Shown: positions 1 to 11,071, counted from the first letter of the stretch. The stretch is 64,000 nucleotides of DNA from Hericium rajendrae (GCA_033439255.1 CM065889.1:1116001-1180000), one strand, 5' to 3'. Made by a program: numbers and translations. The notes: a model not told the origin generated them from the letters alone.

Positions 1-152
1 GTAGTGCACGGCCCAGTAAGTGGCCCCAACGACATTACAATACGAGTGAATTATAATGTGTGGTGCGAGTTGCTGGCCAGCAACTTTCGAGGTTTTTGTA
101 ATACATCTCCGGCAATTTGCTGATGCACAATATAGTTTCATAGCTGGGACTG
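1..152. other. Unassigned sequence upstream of Gypsy copy 1 gag
   Basis: No gene is recognised here. The stretch does not match the region upstream of gag in Gypsy copy 2, so it may be a further insertion or a diverged gag start. It contains a perfect 16 bp palindrome at 69-84 (GTTGCTGGCCAGCAAC). The palindrome resembles in style the GTTGC hairpins of the CATCTG-end elements, but its neighbours do not match them. The window edge prevents a better assignment. Confidence 0.4.
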
Positions 153-811
153 GTGGACTTCCCCTACCTCGAACTCATTGACTTCGACGTTGCCAGAGAA
201 GAACACCACTGCCTACACGCAGCCACTCCACCGCTCCCTACCGTTGCCCCTCCTAGTATCGACTCCCCTCCTGCACGCACCGAACCCCTCTTTGTACCAA
301 CAGGTATCATCTTCAACGCCGTTACCAGGAAGTACTACGCATACCGTTCCAACTCTCGATGCCTAGTCGTTGGCTGGAGACCAAACCTAGTAGAAGGAAG
401 AGATCAGTGGTTTTGGCAGGCCAGTAGCGTTTTCATCACTGAACCTGAACTCGCTCTCTCTCACCAAGTCCTAGAAGCACGCGAGCAAGAGCGAGTTGCC
501 CGGCTTGCAGTCCTCCGCTCACCGCTACCCCCTCGCATCCCAACCCCGATACCAGTCCCCTCACCCGCTCCACCTGTCACCACTGTTACATCCACATCCA
601 CCGTCAACGTCAAACCGACCATCGCCCCAGCTCCCCCTGTTCAGCCACCCGACGACATGTCCAACCCCGAGATCGGCGTCAAACCTGCTCCCTTTGAGGG
701 AGATCGTTCCAAGTCCAAGGAGTTCCAGTTGCGTATTCGCTTATTCCTTCGTGCCAACTCTGTCTGGTATAAAGATGATACCGCCCAGATCTCCCTCTTC
801 CTCGACCTCTG
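153..811 (+). pseudogene. gag: Gag, 5' part (Gypsy copy 1), interrupted
   Basis: This is the N-terminal part of a Ty3/Gypsy Gag, about 220 residues. It has a proline-rich linker (roughly residues 125-165) followed by the start of the capsid-like domain: the stretch beginning MSNPEIGVKPAPFEGDRSK and then the RIRLFLRANS motif. The same sequence occurs uninterrupted in copy 2 at about 33150-33800. Translation runs into the inserted LTR at 812 and stops at 908. The target duplication CTCTG (807-811) marks the break, and the gene resumes at 5959. Upstream homology to copy 2 gag is lost before about 155. Confidence 0.88.
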
Positions 812-1298
812 TGTAACGGATGGTTTATCAGTTACTACTATAGTCTTCTACTTTCTTACTCTTTTCTACCTGGCTTACTTTTCGAGTTTTGCAGAGTTTC
901 CTTATTAGGATAGCTGAGTTTGAATCATGTACTTAGAGCGGATTTCCTTATTGGGAATAAGGATCTATCTTGCCAACTCACCACCATCTGTCTGCTTTTG
1001 TCTCAGTCTCTGCTTGTTCTCCTCATATCTGAAAGGTTCTCTTGGGATCCAACCCTCAAAGGAAGGTGTGTGGCCCCCAATACCCTCATCAGGAGGTCTA
1101 TATCTGCTGCTGGCCCTCAGAGGAGGTGCCAGCTCATCACTCATCTGCTTGGCTGCAGGACTGAGGCATCCTCGGTTCTGTTAGCTCTAGCTCGTGGACT
1201 CTCTCTAGGAGGTCTACGACACCTTTATACCCTCCTCACTCGCTCGCCTACCTTGGACTTCCCGGGCAGTAGCGGCTCGACCTCTATCGTCCGTTACA
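812..1298 (+). repeat. 5' LTR of nested non-autonomous element
   Basis: 487 bp direct repeat with a 9 bp terminal inverted repeat (TGTAACGGA / TCCGTTACA). It appears identical by eye to 5472-5958. It follows the CTCTG target duplication. Confidence 0.95.
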
Positions 1299-1353
1299 AA
1301 GGTGGATACATCCGGAAGTCCACTCATCTCTGGCTGGCTGGTGAGGACTTCAC

Positions 1354-2138
1354 ATGTCTCATTCAGTTCCCCTCTCCCTGGACGTGGCATCCATGTCCAG
1401 GTTCCTTATCTCAAGCGACGATGTCAAGTCGTCTTATCGCCATTCGCTGGAGAGCCGCGTTCTTGCTCTCCGGTCTCATTCCCTTGTCGACAGTGATCTT
1501 GTCGACAATGGGCTTGGTATCCGAGCCCATCAGTTTCGGATCAGGGAGCCCTTGCTCCACTTTGCCTTAGAGGTCATCGAGCAACTTCAATCGTTGCTCG
1601 ATCAAGTTGGGTTTTGCCTGCCATACCCCCGAGTTCTGTCTTTATGGTCGACAGGGATCTCGTTCTCTGTTCCTGTCTCCATGGGTCACCGTCTCCCTGG
1701 GACGTTCGTTGGGCCTGGCGCACTTTGCAGGCACGAGTCGCTGAAGGTGTCGATATCCTATTCCAGTATGCAGGTGCTCTTCCTCCTGCCATCAAGACTC
1801 CTCCTCCTCCTCGAGTTGAGGACCTCAGGGATGTGGAATCCATGTCCCTGGCAGTCCCAGGAGCTCTCTACCTTCGCACAGAACATGTCCCATGTGTTCT
1901 CCGGCCACTGTCTGTCGACGCAAGACTCGCTCAGTCATTCCAGGCCTCCTCCTCCTCTGGGCAGCTCCCTGCCTCCAGCTCCTCCTTCGGCCCAATTCTG
2001 GCTGCTTGGAGGGCTCTATATGCATCTCTAGTCCTCATAGAGATGCTTCGCTTCATCGCCCTATCAACAGGGCCTCGCCTCGAGAACTCCCATGCCGAGG
2101 AGAGGGTCAGGGAGCCTGGTAGTTCACCCCCTCTCTAA
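1354..2138 (+). pseudogene. Possible Gag-like remnant in the nested LTR element
   Basis: Two overlapping open stretches in different frames (1354-2031 and 1614-2138) could be one broken reading frame with a shift near 1640. The first part reads from an ATG at about 1393 (MSRFLISSDDVKSSYRHSLE) and is mostly hydrophilic. The second ends with serine/proline-rich sequence at 2138. No zinc knuckle, protease or RT motif is visible. The position just after the 5' LTR is where gag would lie, which is the only reason for the suggestion. It may equally be chance open frame. Confidence 0.25.
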
Positions 2139-2159
2139 CTCTCTCATTTCTGGACGGAT

Positions 2160-4720
2160 TCCCTCGGTTTCTTTTGTATCCTATTCGCTTTTCAAACGCT
2201 TTCCACCTCGCTTCAAGTCCAGGAGGCTGGGGGGGCTGTAGATCGCTGAGATCAGGCTCTGTCAGGCGATGTAGGGAGGGTTTGGATGCAAATCGTGCTT
2301 TGTACGTTGCCCCTGCTCCTTAAACCACTCCACCATCCTCTTTGCCTTTTCAAACGCTTTCAAACGAGCCCAAGAACGTCTCAAGCGCTCCAGCGGTTGT
2401 CAAGATATCTTCATGCTCTCCTCACCCTCCCTCTGAAGCAAAATTTCACTGTATTTCCTTCAAATTTTCTTCTATTCCTTCGAAACTTGCTCCGTGGAAT
2501 CCATGGAGCATTTGATACACCTTCGCATATCCGCTTTCACCCTGGGAGAAGACCCAACCTGTCAAATCTTCGCCATAGTCCATCTCCTATGGCCGGACTA
2601 TCCTGGGGCTCATGAAGTCAGTTCTGCACAGATCCTTATACGGACAGGACGCCTCGATTCGGACCATCCACACGAATCCAACGAGCCCTTGCACGAGCTG
2701 ATTGGAGCCCTAGTTCCCATTTCATCGGCGATCCTGCTCTGCCTGGAGGAGAGATCATATTGCACTGCTGTATCTCTCCTTTCCCTCTATCGATTTGGAA
2801 CCGGGTTTTTGCACGTCAATGTGTGCCTTTAGGACCGTTCCGCTCACCAGGACGCTTTTCAGAGTGTCCAGCCATCCCCTTGGAATCCGAGGGTATCAAG
2901 GACGCTTCCTGGTGCGCTAAGATGGCCATAGCGTGGCGCCCATGCTAGCTATGACCAAACGGACTTTTGGCCTGAGTCCGCATTGCAAATACGCTTCGAA
3001 CGAGCCCTCATACGTCCAGATCCGACCACCGGTTCTCATTATGCTCGAGGGGCTACTCACCCTGCTGCCCCTCCTGAGTGCCAGCTGGTATCTCCCTTAA
3101 TACTGGACCGATTTCGAAGCGGTCTTTTGCACTCGACTCGCATTATTGACCCGGTACTGGAACACCAAAACGATTTGAGGGACGTCCAGCCGTTCCTCCG
3201 GAATTGTGTCCATAGTCCAGGGGATTCCCCAGGCAGCCCTAGCTCCATATCTCCGTGACCAGGGGTGCTATCAACAAGCGGTTTCTTGTCATCTATTCCT
3301 TTATTTCACCATATTCATTCGTCTTAAGACCAGGAGGCTGGGGGGGCTGCCAATGGCCGGACTTGGGCGACCCTGGGCGATGTAGTGGCACTTGGATGAA
3401 GCTCTGTGGTATCCACTGGAGCTTCATTCCTCCTGTTCTTCCTACATTCAGCCTACCCTTTTCAAACGCTTTTCAACAAGCCCAAGATCGTGCTGATTGG
3501 TCCAGCCGTTCTCAAGATCGAATCATCTCCTCTTCCTCCTCCCTCTGGGGCGAATTTTCCTTGTATCTTCTTCAATTCTCCTCCAATTCTTTCGAAACCT
3601 TTCTCGGTGGAATCCACTGAGAATTCGCTTTCGTATTCCTGCATTTGTTCTGCCCTGAGAGGCTCCCTTCTTTACCATCTCTCTGGCCCTGCCTGTTCTT
3701 CAGGCCAGACTTATCTCTACACCCAAGGCCGAATATCTGGCGGATTGTCAAACGGTTTGAACGCCCAAGTTTGCGTTTTTAACGCGATTCCAACAAGCCC
3801 TCATACGACCTGATACGACCAGCCCTTCCCATTTCACCTATGGGGCCACAGCCTCTGGGAAGGGCCCAGACTGCATATCCATATCTCTACCATCCGTGGA
3901 CCAATTCCTAAGCGGATTTTTGCATCTGGACCGCAATAATCGTCGTATTCTGGGGCACCCAAAACGTTTCTACGAACGCCATCCCATTCCGTTGGATTCC
4001 AATGGAACTGATGGCGCTCTTGGGTGCCTTAGAAGGCTTGTAGCGCTCGATCCACATGTGCTATCGCTGCAAACTCTTCTGGCCCTTAACACGTTCAAAA
4101 AAGGGATTCAAACAAGCCCTCACCCATTGTCATCCACCCAGCCGTTCCCATTCGACCTTCGCCTGGCTTTTGCAGCTAACCATCCTCCCTATCCTGCCAC
4201 ATCTCCTTTGTTTCTGGACCGATTTGGATGCGGATTTTTGCGCTCTGCTCGCATACTCGAACGCTTTTGAATCCCTATACAAGCTCTGGGGTATTCTATG
4301 GCTCGGGTAGTCATCCAGCAAGTCACTTGGCGATTTAGGCCTCTTTTGGCTCAGCCATATCTCGGCATCCAGACCACAAATCAACAAGCGGATTTTTGCA
4401 TCTCCTCCGCATTGTTCACACCTCCAAAACGCGCCCTCACACGTCCTAATCCGACACGACCTTGCTCCGCAAATCCCTTCTCTCCATCCTTATCTCCTTC
4501 AACATCCTAGGGATGGCATCCATCCCTTTCTGCTTATCTGCAACCCTCACTGCTCTTATGCTCTGTGATCCTCATTCAATCCTGTCTACTCTCAACTCAA
4601 ATCTCCTGCACCAGTCTGGGGGGGCTCGCACGCCTCACTCATTGTCCGTCCTCGACCCCACCATCCACCCATATTTTGGACTTCCATCTAGTTTCTGATG
4701 CGGAGTCTGGGGGGGCTTGT
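2160..4720. repeat. Diverged internal repeats with G7 tracts
   Basis: The interior of the nested LTR element repeats two themes. The first is CTGGGGGGGCT with exactly seven Gs, at about 2227-2237, 3338-3348, 4617-4626 and 4708-4717, matched by the seven-G polypurine tract at about 5462-5468. The second is a diverged block containing GCGGATTTTTGCATCT, then a rightward CCGCATT, then CAAGCCCTCATACG, seen around 2990-3010, 3117-3150, 3790-3815, 3912-3935, 4110-4125, 4225-4250 and 4388-4450. No gene is supported here. Confidence 0.6.
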
Positions 4721-5445
4721 GTGACTAGGGCCTGTGGCACAGTTTTCAGGATTTTGGGACCTTAGAGGTATGGAGGTTTCGCTCCCCCTGTCCATCTACT
4801 GGGAGTACCTGCACAGAGCTAGCGATGGGGGGCTATAGGGATGTATAGGAGGGAGGCTGGAGCCTTGCAGAGCACTGGATCCAGCATTCCTTTGGAGTCA
4901 GACCCTTAGGGCTGAGAGCAGCTGGGAGCTGCATAGGAGCTTGTGAGATCCTGCCTTCTTGCTGTGAGCAGACTGGAGGAGTGGCTGGATGCCTCAGGCC
5001 TCAGCCATCCTGAGACCAGCTTGGAGACCTAGGAGCTGAAGAGATCCTGTCTCTTTGCTGAGAGCAGTCTGGAGTCTGGGTGGCTGAGATAGCCTGTGGC
5101 CTTGGCTTAGCATCTTTCATCCTTCTCTTTTGGATGTGAAGTGCTGCAGCTGGAGGACTTGTAGCTTGGCTAGGGTTGGAGGCTGCTCTGTTAAGAGAGC
5201 TTGGTGCAGTTAAGTCTGGAGCTGCAGAGCTTCACATGCAGATTTTCTCTTCAATTTTCTTCTCTGATTTTTCACTCTAATTTTTCACTCTAATTTTTCA
5301 CTTTTATCTTGTTTCTACTTTCTTCTCTAGATTTTTCTCTGATTTTTCTACTTTAACCCTTTCTCTTCTTTTCTAATTTTATCTTATTCCCTTTCTGCTT
5401 TGTTCATTCTCAGCTTTGCACTACTCACTTTGTGTTCAGGAGTCT
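4721..5445. other. Non-coding 3' interior of nested LTR element
   Basis: No open frame or motif is supported. The left half contains repeated short phrases (GGAGCTG, TGAGAGCAG); the right half is pyrimidine-rich with repeats of ATTTTTCACT and TTTTTCTC up to about 5400. Confidence 0.6.
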
Positions 5446-5453
5446 CAAAGACC

Positions 5454-5471
5454 AAGAAAGTGGGGGGGCTC
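5454..5471 (+). other. Polypurine tract of nested LTR element
   Basis: AAGAAAGTGGGGGGGCTC abuts the 3' LTR at 5472, the expected place and composition for a plus-strand primer. The G7 run matches the four internal G7 tracts. Confidence 0.75.
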
Positions 5472-5958
5472 TGTAACGGATGGTTTATCAGTTACTACTA
5501 TAGTCTTCTACTTTCTTACTCTTTTCTACCTGGCTTACTTTTCGAGTTTTGCAGAGTTTCCTTATTAGGATAGCTGAGTTTGAATCATGTACTTAGAGCG
5601 GATTTCCTTATTGGGAATAAGGATCTATCTTGCCAACTCACCACCATCTGTCTGCTTTTGTCTCAGTCTCTGCTTGTTCTCCTCATATCTGAAAGGTTCT
5701 CTTGGGATCCAACCCTCAAAGGAAGGTGTGTGGCCCCCAATACCCTCATCAGGAGGTCTATATCTGCTGCTGGCCCTCAGAGGAGGTGCCAGCTCATCAC
5801 TCATCTGCTTGGCTGCAGGACTGAGGCATCCTCGGTTCTGTTAGCTCTAGCTCGTGGACTCTCTCTAGGAGGTCTACGACACCTTTATACCCTCCTCACT
5901 CGCTCGCCTACCTTGGACTTCCCGGGCAGTAGCGGCTCGACCTCTATCGTCCGTTACA
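5472..5958 (+). repeat. 3' LTR of nested non-autonomous element
   Basis: 487 bp, apparently identical to 812-1298, followed by the second CTCTG duplication (5959-5963), after which gag resumes. Confidence 0.95.
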
Positions 5959-6798
5959 CTCTGCCAGGGCCCTATTGCCAGCCAGTGGGCCACCCAGCGT
6001 GTTGAGGAGATCCTTGAGAATGACGATCTCGTGGCTGCAAACACATCTCCAGCTCATGTCCCTCGCTACGCCAACCTCGCTGCCCTTCGAACTCGCTTCA
6101 ATTTGGACTTCTCCCCCCTTGATGACTCCAAGGATGCCTCCCATGCCATCCAGACCCTCCAGATGGGTACGCGCCCGGTAGTCGACTACATCACCGAGTT
6201 CGAGTCCTTCGCTCCTCGCACCGGCTACAACGATGTGGCCCTGATCGATTGGTTCCTGCATGGCCTCAACAGCGCCTTGCAGGATGATTGCCAGCGCAGC
6301 TATCCCACGCCCACCACCCTGGATGAGTGGAAGGTGAGGGCCCGTGACAGGAATGCTGCCTACCTCATGCGCACCCGGTTCCAGAGTCCCCGCCCTACAA
6401 CTGGGCGCACCCCGGTGAGCACTCGCTCCCCTCAGTCCACATCTACTGGCCGATCCCGCACAGTTGCTGCTACAGGTGCCCCACTGCCCAAACTCTTGGA
6501 GCCTGACCGTGAGCATCTCAGGTGTGAGGGCGGTTGCTTCCGCTGCCGCCAGAAGGGCCATGGCTTCCGCGACTGCCCCCTCAATGCCGACTCCAACCCC
6601 CGTGCCCCAATCCCTCGTGTCCGAGCGCTAGAAACCGGCTCTGCCCCGGGAGTAGCTCCAGAAGATGCAGCCGCCACCCTCGCTGTCCCCGCCATCAACA
6701 GGTCCATCGCCGACTTATCGTCGCAGTTGAAGGACTTGAGCGAGGAAGAGAGGGAAGAGGCAAAAGCTGCATTAAAGGATATGGTTGAGGGTTTTTAA
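5959..6798 (+). pseudogene. gag: Gag, 3' part with zinc knuckle (Gypsy copy 1)
   Basis: Continuation of Gag after the nested element. It begins in the capsid-like helices and runs through RARDRNAAYLMR to a CCHC zinc knuckle, CFRCRQKGHGFRDC (CX2CX4HX4C) at about 6538-6579, which binds the RNA genome in Ty3/Gypsy elements. The C-terminal tail is acidic/helical (KDLSEEEREEAKAALKDM) and ends at TAA 6796-6798. The stop lies inside a five-T run that looks like a -1 frameshift site into pol. With the nested element removed, gag would be one frame; as it stands it is interrupted. Confidence 0.9.
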
Positions 6799-6830
6799 AG
6801 CGCCCCCCGGTCACGTCGTCCGTGGGTGGC
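6790..6830 (+). promoter_or_regulatory. Putative -1 ribosomal frameshift signal, gag to pol (copy 1)
   Basis: Gag ends GGT TTT TAA, and pol is open in the -1 frame through TTT TTA AAG with no ATG of its own. Five nt after the slip point a GC stem can form: 6802-6808 against 6824-6830 (three pairs, one mismatch, three pairs), with loop 6809-6823. The same sequence is kept in copy 2 at 34626-34666. The slippery run is not the classic X XXY YYZ heptamer, so slippage of the P-site tRNA on UUU at a stop is the inferred mechanism. Confidence 0.55.
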
Positions 6831-9281
6831 AAGAAACATTTCTTTGATCCGTCGAATCGCTTCTCTGTACTATCCGACCCCTGTGAGCAATTGTATCCAT
6901 CGTCTTTGCACATGTCCGCTATCACGCCCAACCGTCAGACACCGTCCATTACGCTCCAGGCCAAGATTATCACTGCCCCGATCAAGAAACAAATCGACGC
7001 TGAGGCACTTCTCGATAGTGGTGCAGAAGGCATCATTATGCACCCCGAGTTTGCCAAGAAACACCAGTTCCCCCTCAAGAAACTCCCTAAACCCTTTCCC
7101 GTTCGCAATGTGGACAACTCCGAAAACATCATGAGCTGGGTTCGCTATTCAGTCAACCAGAACATCCGCATTTACGCCAAGGACTCGACATCCTTCCATG
7201 AGGAGACAGCTGAGTTCTACCTCGTTGACATTGGTGACTACGACATCATCCTTGGGACCGATTGGTTACAGGAGCACAACCCTGAAATTGATTGGGTCTC
7301 TCGTCATGTCGACATGACTCGCTGCCCTCCCTCTTGCACTCTGAATAAACCCCCGGTCAAGAACCTGTCCACTCGCACTGAACGCCGCCAGTCAGCCCCT
7401 CATCCACTAGTCCTCAGCGCTGCTGCAGTGCTGCTCCCCCCACCTTGCCCCCCTCCATTGCTCCCACTGCCCCCACCATTTGTTGCTGCTCCACTTCCCA
7501 AATATGTGATCCCTGCCCGCCGAGTCCAAGGTGTCCGCCTTCGCTGCATCCACCTGTCCAAAGTCCCTGCACGCCTATTCACTGAGGATGATGACCCCCG
7601 ACCTAATGTCGATGACGACTGGGTTGAAGAGGGCCTTCGCCTAGCTGGTGTTCTCCCTGACTGGGACACACCACCCCCACCAGATGACGACCCCAACTAC
7701 CAACACACCATCCGTATCCGTCGCTCTTTCACCAATGCTCAGAAACTGGCTGAGCGTGTGGCCACTCGTGTTGCAGAGAAGTCCTTTGCTGAGATGGTTC
7801 CCCCTCAGTATCAGGATTTCCAACCTGTCTTCGACGAGGAATCCTCCCATCGCCTCCCCGAACGTCGCCCTTGGGATCACGCCATTGATCTGAAAGATGG
7901 TTTTGAACCCCGCTCCTGCAAGGTCTATCCCATGGCTCCTACTGAGCAGGAGGACCTCGATTCATTCCTTGATGACCAGGTCAAGAAAGGCTACATCCGT
8001 CCTTTCAAATCCCCTATGGCGAGTCCCTTCTTCTTTATCAAGAAAAAAGATGGAAAACTACGCCCCGTCCAGGACTATCGCACCCTCAACAAAGGCACCA
8101 TCAAGAATGAATATCCCCTGCCCCTCATCTCTGAACTCGTTGACAAGCTCAAGGGTGCCAAAGTCTTCTCCAAGATGGACGTTCGTTGGGGTTACAACAA
8201 CGTTCGCATCAAGGAGGGCGACGAATGGAAAGCCGCCTTCAAAACCAACCGTGGTCTCTTTGAACCCCTGGTGATGTTTTTTGGTCTTACAAACTCCCCT
8301 GCCACGTTCCAAGGAATGATGAATGAACTTTTCAAGGATCTCATCGATACGGGCAAAGTCGTCATCTACATGGACGATATCCTCATTTTCACCGAAACCC
8401 TCAAAGAACATCGCGACCTCGTGCGCAAGGTCCTCCAATGCCTCCAGGACAATGACCTCTTCCTCAAACCAGAGAAGTGCTCTTTCGAGCAACCCTCAGT
8501 TGAGTTCCTTGGTCTCATCGTCTCCCATAACACGCTTGCCATGGACCCCGTCAAGGTTGCAGGCATTGCTGAATGGCCTACCCCCCGTAACGTCAAGGAC
8601 GTCCAGTCCTTTGTTGGCTTTGGCAACTTCTATCGACGCTTTATCCAGGACTTCTCCAAAGTCACTCGTCCCATGTTTGACCTTACCAAGAAAGACCATC
8701 CTTGGGCCTGGTCTGCTGAATGTCAACATGCCTTTGAGGCTCTTAAAGCTGCATTCACCTCGTCCCCAGTCTCTTATCGACTGAAGCTACCGCCCACCTG
8801 GCGTATCCACCCGGTGTTCCACACGTCCCTGTTGTCCCCTTACAAGGAAACCAATGCTCATGGTCCCAACTTCCCTGCACCACCACCTGACCTTGTGGAG
8901 GGCGAGGAAGAGTACGAAGTTGAGTCTGTCCTCGATGCTCATCTCACCCAGAACAAACACGGCATTGAATATCTCGTCAAATGGGCAGGCTACCCTGATT
9001 CGGAAAATCAGTGGCTTTCACGTACCTCCCTTTCCAATGCCCATGGTGCAATCACTGACTTCTACACCTGCCATCCGCATGCACTCAAGGCTCCCAATCT
9101 TCGTGGACTCATCTACCTCGACCCCGTCCATGCTCATCACGCACTCCAGGCGAAAGTGCGTCTTAGAGAGGGGGTGATGTTACGGATCGCTCCATTTCTC
9201 TCCGCCTTCTTCTCTGCCATCAAGGCATCGCGTTGGTCATGTGCTCCAGCAGCCCCATCACATGTTCACTTCCTCACATGA
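6799..9281 (+). pseudogene. pol: Pol with in-frame loss of RNase H and integrase (Gypsy copy 1)
   Basis: The domains in order are as follows. Aspartic protease has LLDSGAEGII with catalytic Asp codon 7014-7016. Reverse transcriptase has KKDGKLRPVQDYR, the FGLTNSPATF motif and catalytic YMDD at about 8369-8380. The RT connection domain runs to TSSPV. The frame then passes directly into SYRLKLPPTWRIHPVFHTS and a C-terminal chromodomain (EYEVESVLDAHL ... EYLVKWAGYPDSENQW). RNase H, the HHCC finger and the DDE core are missing. The junction at about 8764-8773 uses CCCAGTC, present at both breakpoints in copy 2 (about 37182-37189 and 41576-41582). The deletion is about 1.65 kb and keeps the frame. 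The frame ends inside the 3' LTR at 9281. Confidence 0.9.
9165..9177 (+). other. Polypurine tract of Gypsy copy 1
   Basis: AGAGAGGGGGTGA abuts the 3' LTR at 9178. Copy 2 has the same tract before 41989. Confidence 0.7.
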
Positions 9282-9600
9282 CCTAGGGCTATCCTTCACC
9301 CATGCCCTTGTTCCCCTTTGGGACATCCTATTGTTCTCCCTCCCATTGTTCTCCTTTTGGCCACCATTGTTCTCACTCTATTGTTCGACCCGTTATGGTG
9401 TCCATTGTTCTTTTCCCATTGTTGTCCCAGTACTTATAGGCTCCCTGTTGCTCACCTATTTCCCTAGATTGTCCATTTCATCTGTACCGTACTGTACCTC
9501 CAATACAGGTCACTGCGCTGCTAGTCGCTCTCTGCTCTCTCGCTCTCATCATCGCTGGTGACTTGGGTGGTTCTCTGCTGTCTACGACCGAGTCTTGACA
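9178..9600 (+). repeat. 3' LTR of Gypsy copy 1
   Basis: 423 bp starting TGTTACGG and ending GAGTCTTGACA. It differs at several positions from the copy 2 LTRs and from the solo LTR, for example TGTTACGG for TGTCACGG. About 9329-9430 carries six near-repeats of CCATTGTTCTC. The final codons of pol extend into it. The 3' flank is ATGTC; the matching 5' duplication is outside the window. Confidence 0.93.
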
Positions 9601-10601
9601 ATGTCCGCCACGTCCTGCACATGTCCGCCACGTCCTGCGCACACCCGCAACATCCCGCGCACACCCGCCATGCCCCGCGACCCCCACTGCACCACACCGC
9701 CCTTCACTGCACCTTGTGCACAAGTCAGTGGCCATCCCACACCCTGCACATGCCTGCCGTGCCTCGTGCCCGCCCTCCACATCCTGCTGCACGTCGTGCA
9801 CGGGCCAGCGGCAGCCAGCGTCTCACGCACGGGCCCGCACGCCTCGTGGACTTGGGGCGCCTCATGCTCGCGGACTCGGAGCACCTCATGCTCGCCCGCT
9901 GTGCCTTGCACACGGTCCCCGGTATCTCGCGCATGAGCCCGCCGTGCGCCACGTTTTCTGCGCACACCCCGCGTCTCGCATACGGGCCCGCCGCAGCCCG
10001 ACGCCACCGCGCATGCCGCGGCTCCTCTCGCGCCTCGCGCACGGACCTAGCACGTCGCGCATGGGTCCAACACCTCACGCATGGGTCCAGCATCTCGCAC
10101 GGGCCTGTTGTGCCTCATGCACGGTGCCACGTGCATGACTACCGTGCCACCCACGCCTGCCACGCCTCGTGCGCGTGCACACCCTTGTCGCTCTACCTGT
10201 GCATGCCACGTGCCACTGCACGCGTGCACTGTTTAAAATTGTAGTGTACTTAATTGTAGTAGTAATAGCTGTATTAAATATAAATATAAATGATTTTGAC
10301 TTCATATCTTTCGTACCTGGTTGACTTAAAATAATAATATTAGTATTCATATCTCACTTACTGTAGGGATCATAGGGATCATAGGGACCATAGCAAGCCA
10401 GTGAGCTTATATAGCAGCTATAGCTGCCCCTCAGAAATATATAGCACTATATAGTGTCTAACTACTACTATAGACTATGATAGGCCTCATAGCCTTATAT
10501 AGTTGAGAAAGACAGCTACATAGATGGTTATAGACCTCATAACACTATGATAGGTCATATAAATCAACACTAAACTATATAAAATTTTAATTTCTCAGAT
10601 G
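9601..10601. mobile_element. Right part of a CATCTG-end non-coding element, interrupted by Gypsy copy 1
   Basis: GC-rich, CATGCACG-like sequence (9601-10230) passes into AT-rich DNA and then ATAGC-type subterminal repeats. It ends AATTTCTCAGATG at 10601, the right-terminal sequence also seen at 49336 and 41295. The left part lies beyond Gypsy copy 1 and outside the window. The long frames in the GC-rich part occur in several frames on both strands and are not taken as genes. A TT dinucleotide follows the end. Confidence 0.6.
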
Positions 10602-10648
10602 TTTGTCAGGTGGAGACCTCGACAGGTAAGCTACAATATCTTGGAAAG

Positions 10649-11071
10649 TGTCACGGATCACTCCATTTCTCTCCGCCTTCTTCTCTGCCATCAAGGCATC
10701 ACGTCGGTCATGTGCTCCAGCAGCCCCATCACATGTTCACTTCCTCACATGACCTGGGGCTATCCTTCACCCATGCCCTTGTTCCCCTTTGGGACATCCT
10801 ATTGTTCTCCCTCCCATTGTTCTCCTTTTGGCCACCATTGTTCTCACTCTATTGTTCGACCCGTTATGGTGTCCATTGTTCTTTTCCCATTGTTGTCCCA
10901 GTACTTATAGGCTCCCTGTCGCTCGCCTATTTCCCTAGATTGTCCATTTCGTCTGTACCGTACTGTACCTCCAATACAGGTCACTGCGCTGCTAGTCGCT
11001 CTCTGCTCTCTCGCTCCCATCATCGCTGGTGACTTGGGTGGTTCTCTGCTGTCTACGACCGAGTCTTGACA
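10649..11071 (+). repeat. Solo LTR of the Gypsy family
   Basis: 423 bp, TGTCACGG ... GAGTCTTGACA, flanked by a perfect 5 bp duplication GAAAG (10644-10648 and 11072-11076). A solo LTR with an intact duplication is the expected product of LTR-LTR recombination that removed the internal region. Six CCATTGTTCTC-like repeats lie at about 10800-10898. Confidence 0.96.

Larger units (their letters stand above)
812..5958 (+). mobile_element. Non-autonomous LTR retrotransposon nested in gag
   Basis: Two 487 bp direct repeats (812-1298 and 5472-5958) begin TGTAACGGA and end TCCGTTACA. The element is flanked by a 5 bp duplication CTCTG (807-811 and 5959-5963). The empty site is seen in Gypsy copy 2 at about 33796-33800. 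The two LTRs show no difference by eye, so the insertion is recent. The 4.2 kb interior has no protease, reverse transcriptase or integrase motif, so movement would need enzymes supplied in trans (LARD-like; inference). Plus orientation is taken from the polypurine tract AAGAAAGTGGGGGGGCTC just before the right LTR. I could not identify a primer-binding site after 1298. Confidence 0.95.
1..9600 (+). mobile_element. Ty3/Gypsy chromodomain LTR retrotransposon, copy 1 (5' end outside window)
   Basis: Gag, pol and a 423 bp 3' LTR lie in order on the plus strand; the 5' LTR is to the left of the window. The copy has two lesions. Gag is split by another LTR element at 812-5958, and pol has lost RNase H and integrase through an internal deletion near 8764-8773. 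The interrupted and deleted parts are recognised by comparison with copy 2 at 30450-42411, to which the coding sequence is very similar. Its right flank (9601 on) is the GC-rich core of a CATCTG-end element, so this copy inserted into that element. It cannot be autonomous. Confidence 0.93.

Noticed and set aside
1574-2025. Minus-strand frames opposite the nested LTR element's 5' interior
   Set aside because: Shadows of the plus-strand pyrimidine-rich sequence, with no recognisable domain.
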